A DNA stretch of 19,070 bases. It comes from Verrucomicrobiota bacterium. GTDB taxonomy: Bacteria; Verrucomicrobiota; Verrucomicrobiia; Opitutales; Seribacteraceae. The translations under genes were made by a program, and so were the position numbers. The notes under the pieces are model-generated. The model had not been told where the DNA came from. It worked only from the letters and a program-made list of their open reading frames with translations, and did not search any database. Below are positions 13,842-19,070 of this stretch, piece after piece. Where the stretch lies: contig JACNJI010000427.1 in NCBI GenBank assembly GCA_014382645.1, positions 1 through 19,070 on the forward strand, in the 5' to 3' direction. The stretch's first letter is position 1; each line of letters opens with the position of its first letter.

Positions 13842-14921
13842 ATGATAATGAAAAAGAAAACTGTCCGTATACTTGTTATTGGTGCTGGGCATATGGGCAT
13901 TTCTCATGCCCGTGCGTATTCCAAGTTAGAAGGTTTTGAGATATGCGGCGTGGTAACTCGATCATTACAGTCGTCTCAAGAAATGGTGAACGAACTAGGC
14001 CCTATGCCTCAATATGTTGATTTCAATCAGGCACTAAGAGAAACCAAACCTGATGCCGTCTCCATTTCTTCTTATACAGAAACTCACTTTCCTTATACCA
14101 TAGCCGCCCTTGATTTCGGTTGCCATGTTTTTGTTGAAAAACCTCTTGCGGAAACTGTCGAGAAGGCTTGTGCCATTGCTACTAAGGCCAAGGAAGTTAA
14201 TCGCAAGGTTGTCGTTGGATACATCCTTCGGCATCACCCATCATGGATCAAGTTTATTGAAATTGCTCGTGACATGGGTAGTCCACTTGCAATGAGAATG
14301 AATCTCAACCAACAAAGCAAGGGAGAGAATTGGGAGACTCATAAAAATCTCATGAAAACAACTTCGCCAATCGTGGACTGTGGCGTTCATTATGTGGATG
14401 TGATGTGTCAGATGACTCGCTCTAAACCGACACGGGTACATGCTGTTGGCTCGAGGCTTAGCGATGAAATAAGTCCTACCATGTATAATTACGGGATTTT
14501 CAATATACAGTTTGAGAACGGTTCCAGTGGTTGGTATGAAGCCGCGTGGGGGCCAATGGTGAGTGAAACGGCTTTTTTTGTTAAAGACGCAATGGGCCCC
14601 AAGGGTTGCGTGAGCATAGTTGCCGACAAGACGGAAGAGGTTGAGAGCGATGATGTCGATTCGCACTGCATGACTAATATTCTGAAGGTCCATCATGCTG
14701 AATTAAATGAAAAGGGCGAATTTGCACACGAGGATGAATTTATAAATACCGAGGATGAGCCTGGCCATGACGAGTTGTGTGAACGAGAACAGGCATATTT
14801 TCTCAAGGCTATTAAAGAAAACATCGATCTTACGAACCATCTAGAAGACGCAGTAAACAGTTTGGCTATCGTTTTGGCGGCAGACCTATCTTACCGAGAA
14901 GGGCGTGCCATTAACCTGTAA
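13842..14921 (+). CDS. Gfo/Idh/MocA family NAD(P)-dependent oxidoreductase
   Basis: The 359-residue protein has the two-domain layout of this family. An N-terminal Rossmann fold carries RILVIGAGHMGISHARAY (GxGxxG at about 14-19), and the dinucleotide half ends in GCHVFVEKPLAE with the conserved Glu-Lys-Pro (99-101). The C-terminal alpha/beta domain carries VDCGVHYVDVM (178-188), with the catalytic-type Asp and His. Family members oxidise or reduce sugar or inositol hydroxyls or related compounds. The substrate is not predictable here. The long acidic segment HAELNEKGEFAHEDEFINTE is an unusual insertion. Two ATGs (13842, 13848) are possible; a GAAGAG at about 13824 is the nearest purine-rich stretch. 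The gene follows the redoxin gene after 15 bp and is followed at once by a hairpin. Confidence 0.88.
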   Translation: MIMKKKTVRILVIGAGHMGISHARAYSKLEGFEICGVVTRSLQSSQEMVNELGPMPQYVDFNQALRETKPDAVSISSYTETHFPYTIAALDFGCHVFVEKPLAETVEKACAIATKAKEVNRKVVVGYILRHHPSWIKFIEIARDMGSPLAMRMNLNQQSKGENWETHKNLMKTTSPIVDCGVHYVDVMCQMTRSKPTRVHAVGSRLSDEISPTMYNYGIFNIQFENGSSGWYEAAWGPMVSETAFFVKDAMGPKGCVSIVADKTEEVESDDVDSHCMTNILKVHHAELNEKGEFAHEDEFINTEDEPGHDELCEREQAYFLKAIKENIDLTNHLEDAVNSLAIVLAADLSYREGRAINL

Positions 14922-14923
14922 AT

Positions 14924-14966
14924 TGTTGTAGTTCATGTAGCATGAACAAAACAACATTATTTTATT
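14924..14966 (+). terminator. Hairpin terminator after the Gfo/Idh/MocA gene
   Basis: GTTCATG (14931-14937) and CATGAAC (14941-14947) form a perfect seven-pair stem around a TAG loop. After a small internal loop, TGTTGT (14924-14929) pairs with ACAACA (14951-14956). A T-rich stretch (TTATTTTATTT) follows. It starts two bases after the stop codon at 14921. The stem is AT-rich, so efficiency may be modest. Confidence 0.6.
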
Positions 14967-14995
14967 TGCACTCAAGAAAGCGAAAAGAGCGTGTA

Positions 14996-15024
14996 TTTAC
15001 TTGTACATTTCATGCGTTTATATC
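14996..15024 (+). promoter_or_regulatory. Candidate promoter for glcDEF
   Basis: In the 240-bp gap between the upstream hairpin and glcD, TTTACT (14996-15001) and TATATC (15019-15024) are 17 bp apart, each four of six matches to sigma-70 consensus. The rest of the gap is AT-rich with no gene and no clear operator palindrome. A GntR-type (GlcC-like) site cannot be identified by eye. Confidence 0.27.
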
Positions 15025-15161
15025 TGTGATAAAAATATCGGTATTTCAAAATACAATATCAAGATTATGGGTGCGAAAGTGAAAATAAACAATAATGAAC
15101 CACTGTTTATTCGAATGAAAAATTACCGTGCTACAGCTCTAGCTTATTGTGTACTGAATTG

Positions 15162-16610
15162 ATGTCTCATCAAGAATTCATGAACGAACTTTCTAGGCTA
15201 TATCCCGTCGATCGCCTGCTGACCGAGGATGTCCATCTTGCTTCATACCAATCTGATGGGTTGACTGCTTTCGCTGTTCGTCCTCGTGCCGTGGTCGTGC
15301 CAGAAACCGGGCAAGAAGTTATTGAAACAGTTCGTATTTGTTCTAGGGCAAAAGTGCCCTTTGTTGCACGAGGTAGTGGGACTAGTTTGTCGGGAGGATG
15401 CTTGCCGGTTGAAGATGGTATCGTAATAGCTCTCAACCGCTTGAATAAAATTCTTGATTTGGATCCTGTACGGCGAATTGCTATTGTTGAACCTGGAGTT
15501 GTTAATTTAACTGTTTCCGAGAAGGCGGCTGATTATGATCTTTATTTTGCACCCGACCCTTCAAGTCAGAAAATATGTACTATTGGCGGAAACGTAGCGT
15601 TTAATTCTGGCGGTGCACATTGCCTTAAATACGGAATGACTACTAATCATGTGCTTGGCTTGAAGTTAGTTTTAGCAACAGGCGAAGTCGTTCAATTTGG
15701 TGGTGATTCCTTGGAAATGATAGGCCCCGACTGGACTAGTTTATTTGCAGGAAGCGAAGGCTTATTTGGCGTGGCATTAGAAATAACTCTTCGTTTGCTC
15801 CCAAAAGTCGAAGCATATCATACTGTTTTGGCTGGATACGATTCGCTTGAAAAGGCTGGCGATGCAGTTTCTATGATCGTTTGTTCTGGTCTCCTTCCCG
15901 GCGCACTCGAAATTATGGATAAGCTCGCCATTGAGGCTGCCGAATATGCCGTTAATGCGGGTTACCCCAAAGATGTGGATGCTGTGCTTATTGTCGAACT
16001 TGAGGGACCCGCAGAAGAATTGGATGCCGAGAAGCCACTTTTGGCAGAATTATTAAGATCTTCTAGCCCCACGGAAACGCATGTTGCGGCAGATGCTCTT
16101 GAACGTGCTAGAATTTGGAGTGGGCGAAAGAGTGCCTTTTCAGCTGTTGGTCGATTGAGTCCTGATTTCATTGTGCAGGACGGGGTCGTCCCTCGCAACC
16201 GTTTGGGAGAAGCTTTGCGAAAGATCAAGGACGTCGGTGAGAAATATAACGTTCGCATCGCTAATGTTTTTCATGCCGGAGACGGAAACCTGCATCCTCT
16301 AATTATGTATGACGGCCGAGTTGACGGAGCACTAGAACGTGCAGAGTCTGCTGCCAGCGAAATTTTGATGACTTGCGTTAAGATGGGTGGGTCCATCACG
16401 GGAGAGCACGGCGTGGGTATGGAAAAGCGACAATATCTTCCGACTATGTTTAGTGAGGACGACATCGACTTGATGAAGTCCGTCCGAAGCGCTTTTGACC
16501 CCGCCGAAATTTCCAATCCTGGAAAAATGTTTCCTGACGGTGAAGCTCCCTCTCTTTCTCTCTATGGGTTGCACCCTCTGGAAAAGGCAGGCCTGATTTC
16601 TCGGGAATGA
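15162..16610 (+). CDS. glcD: Glycolate oxidase FAD subunit GlcD
   Basis: GlcD is the FAD-binding catalytic subunit of glycolate oxidase (D-lactate dehydrogenase-like), which oxidises glycolate to glyoxylate and passes electrons through GlcE and GlcF to the membrane. From the ATG at 15162 it has 482 residues, the usual length is near 490. The PCMH FAD domain has [19 protein letters not shown] (65-83), [20 protein letters not shown] and [19 protein letters not shown]. The C-terminal FAD-linked oxidase domain has [26 protein letters not shown] (368-380) and [14 protein letters not shown] (409-422) with the conserved His pair. An in-frame TTG at 15147 would add five residues; ATG is preferred. 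The stop overlaps the glcE start by ATGA. Nearest alternative is D-lactate dehydrogenase, but the trio glcDEF argues for glycolate oxidase. Confidence 0.93.
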   Translation: MSHQEFMNELSRLYPVDRLLTEDVHLASYQSDGLTAFAVRPRAVVVPETGQEVIETVRICSRAKVPFVARGSGTSLSGGCLPVEDGIVIALNRLNKILDLDPVRRIAIVEPGVVNLTVSEKAADYDLYFAPDPSSQKICTIGGNVAFNSGGAHCLKYGMTTNHVLGLKLVLATGEVVQFGGDSLEMIGPDWTSLFAGSEGLFGVALEITLRLLPKVEAYHTVLAGYDSLEKAGDAVSMIVCSGLLPGALEIMDKLAIEAAEYAVNAGYPKDVDAVLIVELEGPAEELDAEKPLLAELLRSSSPTETHVAADALERARIWSGRKSAFSAVGRLSPDFIVQDGVVPRNRLGEALRKIKDVGEKYNVRIANVFHAGDGNLHPLIMYDGRVDGALERAESAASEILMTCVKMGGSITGEHGVGMEKRQYLPTMFSEDDIDLMKSVRSAFDPAEISNPGKMFPDGEAPSLSLYGLHPLEKAGLISRE

Positions 16611-17686
16611 CAATACGACCACAGTGCTCCGAGGAAGTTGCTGTGGCGGTATGCGAGTCCTCGCATGTCCTCGCAGTAGGAGGAAAGACCAAACCTGCCC
16701 TGACGATGTCGCATGAAGGAGATTTCATCGATTTGTCGGGGTTGTCTGGAATTGTGGAATACGAGCCTAGTGAATATGTTTTTTCCGCCAAAGCGGGAAC
16801 GCCGATAGAAAAAGTACAAGCGACTTTACGGGAACACGGTCAGTACATGCCTTTCGATCCTCCTTTTGCGGAAAAGGGCTCAACTCTCGGAGGAATGGTC
16901 GCAGCAGGTTTAAACGGCCCAGGGCGGTTGCGTTTTGGCGGCATTCGCGACTTTATAATCGGAGTTACTTTTGTGGACGGCAGGGGCCGCCGAATCAAAG
17001 GCGGAGGCAAGGTGGTTAAGAATGCAGCAGGATTTGATTTTCCTAAATTTCTCGTTGGTAGTCTCGGCTGTTTTGGGATTTTGACGGAGGTAAGCTTTAA
17101 GGTATTTCCCGAACCCCGGAAATTTCTTACATTGCGACTTCCTTCCGTGAATTTGGAAACCGGAATAGATAAAGTTCGTTGCGTGGCGGTTTCATCTTGG
17201 GAACCAGACGGAATGGAGTTAAATTCTGCAGGCGATGTTTTTTTACGAATAGGGGGAGCCGAATCCGCCTTGCCTAAAAGGGCTGATCGGATTCTATTGG
17301 AACTTGGCGGCTCGGGAGAGCTGATCGCTACCGATGAGGCCGACAAATTTTGGCGCAATGCAAACTCATTTGGTTGGGCTTCACCTGACGCCATCTTGGT
17401 AAAAGTGCCCGTGACTCCAAACAGAATAATAGAGCTGGACGAATTTCTTTCATCCTTCGGAGCATCGCGTCGATACGGTGTGGCTTGCAATGTTGCATGG
17501 GTGGCGTGGCCTGCCGAAAGTGCGGTGATGGGACTTGATTGCGGTTTGCGAGAGAGAGGTTTGCGAGGACTTGCCTTTCGGGGACAGGTGGAACATCCAT
17601 ATTTGGGGGAGTGGGCCGATGGAGTCATCACAAAAGCAGTGAAGGCGGCTTTCGATCCCGATCATAAGTTTCCGTCAATTCCATGA
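16607..17686 (+). CDS. glcE: Glycolate oxidase subunit GlcE
   Basis: GlcE is a shorter FAD-binding subunit required for glycolate oxidase activity along with GlcD and GlcF. The 359 residues match the family. Visible features are the first PCMH strand region [16 protein letters not shown], then [39 protein letters not shown] (82-101), [18 protein letters not shown] (102-119) and [20 protein letters not shown] (135-154). The C-terminus ([10 protein letters not shown]) fits the family ending. The ATG overlaps the glcD stop (ATGA) and the stop overlaps the glcF ATG (ATGA), so translation of the three genes is almost certainly coupled. The N-terminus is shorter than in E. coli GlcE, which begins with more residues before the FAD domain. 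Confidence 0.9.
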   Translation: MTIRPQCSEEVAVAVCESSHVLAVGGKTKPALTMSHEGDFIDLSGLSGIVEYEPSEYVFSAKAGTPIEKVQATLREHGQYMPFDPPFAEKGSTLGGMVAAGLNGPGRLRFGGIRDFIIGVTFVDGRGRRIKGGGKVVKNAAGFDFPKFLVGSLGCFGILTEVSFKVFPEPRKFLTLRLPSVNLETGIDKVRCVAVSSWEPDGMELNSAGDVFLRIGGAESALPKRADRILLELGGSGELIATDEADKFWRNANSFGWASPDAILVKVPVTPNRIIELDEFLSSFGASRRYGVACNVAWVAWPAESAVMGLDCGLRERGLRGLAFRGQVEHPYLGEWADGVITKAVKAAFDPDHKFPSIP

Positions 17687-18945
17687 AGCACAGCATTCCC
17701 GTCGATAAATTAGGGCCAGCCGGACCTTTGATGGCGGAAGCGGTTCAATCGTGTGTACATTGCGGATTTTGCCTTCCTACTTGCCCAACCTACGCGGAAC
17801 TTGGCCAAGAAATGGATACGCCGCGAGGTCGCATCATACTGATGAAAGAAGCATTGGAAGGTAAATTGCCAACCGAGCAGGTGCTCCCACATTTAGACCG
17901 TTGCCTTGGTTGTTTGGCTTGCGAGACATCCTGCCCTTCTGGGGTTGAATACCGTAACCTGCTTGGTCCCTTTCGGGAAAAAGCAGAAACGGAAAGCAGG
18001 CGAAGTGTCGCGGAAAAGCTGAAGCGAAAAGCATTACTGTCCATTTTGCCTTGGCCGGGCAGGTTTCGAATTGCCGCCACGGTGGGCATGCTGGCTAGGC
18101 CATTCGGTCGGCTTTTGCCTGATTTTGTGCGCTCCATGTTGGCCTTGCTGCCAAAAACGTTGCCGAGTGCAATCAAGTTGCCAGAAGTGGTAAAGCCAAT
18201 GGGGACGCCAAGAGCTCGCGTCGCTTTGCTTGTCGGGTGTGCGCAGCAGGTAATGGATCCCAAAATTAACGATGATACGATCGCCGTATTGGTTCGTAAC
18301 GGAGTCGAGGTGATGATTCCTCGCGGCCAAACTTGCTGCGGTGCGCTCGGTTGGCATGTTGGAGCCGGGGAGCATGCCCGTAGGTTTGCCCGGAAAAACC
18401 TTGAGGCCTTTCCTGATGATGTGGATGCCATTTTGACCAACGCTGCCGGCTGCGGTTCCGGTTTGAAGGAATATCCTCTAATTCTGAAAGGATCGACCGA
18501 AGAATCAGCGGCAAAGTCTTTTGCCGGCAAGGTTGTCGATTTCAGTGAGATTCTGGACCAACTGGGCTTGGAGACTCCGCCCCGCACGAAAGGTGTGCCT
18601 AGAGTTGTTTATCAAGACGCTTGTCATTTGCGTCACGCACAAGGAGTAACGGAGCCACCTCGACGATTGCTGCGGGCGATACCCGGCGTGGAACTTCTGG
18701 AAGCAGAAGAACCCGATATATGCTGCGGTTCTGCAGGAAGTTACAACATCGACCAACCAAAAATTGCAGCCAACTTGGGCAAACGCAAAGTAAGTAACTT
18801 ATTGAAGACTAAACCGGATTGGATCGTGTCCGGGAATATTGGGTGCATCATGCAAGTGCGGTCTTGCATGAATGGCAGTGGCCAAACCCCTCAGGTTATT
18901 CACCTAGCCGGATTGCTGCGGCGAGCCTATGAGGAGGAATTGTAG
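17683..18945 (+). CDS. glcF: Glycolate oxidase iron-sulfur subunit GlcF
   Basis: GlcF carries electrons from the flavin subunits to the quinone pool. The 420 residues contain two ferredoxin-type 4Fe-4S sites: CVHCGFCLPTCP (Cys24, 27, 30, 34) and CLGCLACETSCP (Cys74, 77, 80, 84). Two CCG domains follow: LLVGCAQQVM (182-191) with QTCCGALGWHVGAGEH (216-231), and YQDACHLRHAQGV (310-322) with DICCGSAGSYNI (345-356). These bind an extra cluster or form the membrane-facing site in GlcF and heterodisulfide-reductase-like proteins. The last cysteine region, GNIGCIMQV (384-392), is also conserved. No key cysteine is missing. It is the last gene of the operon; 36 bp later a convergent gene ends. No strong terminator is visible in that gap. 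Confidence 0.95.
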   Translation: MKHSIPVDKLGPAGPLMAEAVQSCVHCGFCLPTCPTYAELGQEMDTPRGRIILMKEALEGKLPTEQVLPHLDRCLGCLACETSCPSGVEYRNLLGPFREKAETESRRSVAEKLKRKALLSILPWPGRFRIAATVGMLARPFGRLLPDFVRSMLALLPKTLPSAIKLPEVVKPMGTPRARVALLVGCAQQVMDPKINDDTIAVLVRNGVEVMIPRGQTCCGALGWHVGAGEHARRFARKNLEAFPDDVDAILTNAAGCGSGLKEYPLILKGSTEESAAKSFAGKVVDFSEILDQLGLETPPRTKGVPRVVYQDACHLRHAQGVTEPPRRLLRAIPGVELLEAEEPDICCGSAGSYNIDQPKIAANLGKRKVSNLLKTKPDWIVSGNIGCIMQVRSCMNGSGQTPQVIHLAGLLRRAYEEEL

Positions 18946-18981
18946 CAGGCTTGTAAATGGGGGGTGCTTTGCCCGGATCCG

Positions 18982-19070
18982 CTACTTCACGGCGCCGGCA
19001 AACTTTTCCACGATGGATTCCATCTCGGAAGCATGTTCTTCCATCGAAGCAAGAAGCCTGAACTGAGCAC
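18982..19070 (-). CDS. C-terminal end of an unknown minus-strand gene (cut by right edge)
   Basis: Reading in from the right edge on the minus strand, 28 sense codons end at a TAG (18982-18984). The peptide is helical and acidic with regularly spaced hydrophobics (AQFRLLASMEEHASEMESIV, then EKFAGAVK). Such tails occur at the C-terminus of methyl-accepting chemotaxis proteins and other coiled-coil proteins, but this is too short to assign. It converges on glcF. Confidence 0.4.
   Translation of the reverse strand, partial: AQFRLLASMEEHASEMESIVEKFAGAVK

Noticed and set aside
16840..17631. Long minus-strand frame (263 codons) opposite glcE
   Set aside because: It is the antisense shadow of a clearly conserved gene, with Ser/Pro/Arg-rich, non-protein-like sequence.
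17790..18587. Long minus-strand frame (265 codons) opposite glcF
   Set aside because: It is an antisense shadow of glcF, whose cysteine motifs define the real coding strand.
18946..18981. GGG...CCC stretch after glcF as a terminator
   Set aside because: It has only about three G:C pairs around TGCTTTG and no T-run after it.

Overview
The window most likely comes from a Gram-negative bacterium of the Verrucomicrobiota, probably a marine uncultured Opitutae/Puniceicoccales-type lineage. The support is indirect. A secreted protein followed by a PilM-like ATPase matches a pilus locus I recall from Akkermansia and Opitutales. A KdsD-type isomerase implies Kdo/LPS. G+C is moderate (about 45% by eye, with AT-rich patches), and recognisable Shine-Dalgarno motifs are almost absent. 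The gene content is mostly chromosomal housekeeping. I saw no transposase, integrase, phage gene, tRNA, rRNA or CRISPR array.

Layout. Positions 1-897 (minus): the start of a type IV pilus/secretion type operon, with a signal-peptide protein followed by a pilM-like gene cut by the left edge. Positions 1013-2854 (plus): a Nudix hydrolase, then a 2-oxoacid dehydrogenase E2 catalytic domain whose lipoyl and subunit-binding domains are replaced by an acidic, repeat-bearing tail. Positions 2910-6918 (minus): kdsD (Kdo precursor), a FtsB/DivIC-like membrane protein, an unknown protein coupled to it by a 4-bp overlap, and a long phosphohexomutase; together this looks like an envelope and division cluster. 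Positions 7248-9015 (plus): a solitary RelE/ParE-like protein, then dnaN (beta clamp) with its own AT-rich upstream region and terminator.

Positions 9142-11436: divergent molybdenum cofactor genes. moaA (minus) carries two adjacent in-frame TAA codons inside an otherwise well conserved gene, while moeA (plus) is intact. Positions 11433-12620 (minus): a lysine 2,3-aminomutase-family radical SAM enzyme, converging on moeA with overlapping stop codons. Positions 12738-14921 (plus): an exported two-domain thioredoxin-fold protein whose second domain has lost its CxxC cysteines, then a Gfo/Idh/MocA oxidoreductase and a hairpin terminator. Positions 15162-18945 (plus): glcD-glcE-glcF, with both junctions joined by ATGA overlaps, encoding glycolate oxidase, which fits growth on phytoplankton glycolate. 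Positions 18982-19070 (minus): the last residues of a gene running off the right edge.

No complete new defence or mobile system is visible. The points most worth following are the lipoyl-less E2 with its acidic tail, the doubly stopped moaA beside an intact moeA, the tandem redoxin with a dead second domain and a sharp base-composition change, the orphan RelE-like gene next to dnaN, and the general lack of Shine-Dalgarno sites.
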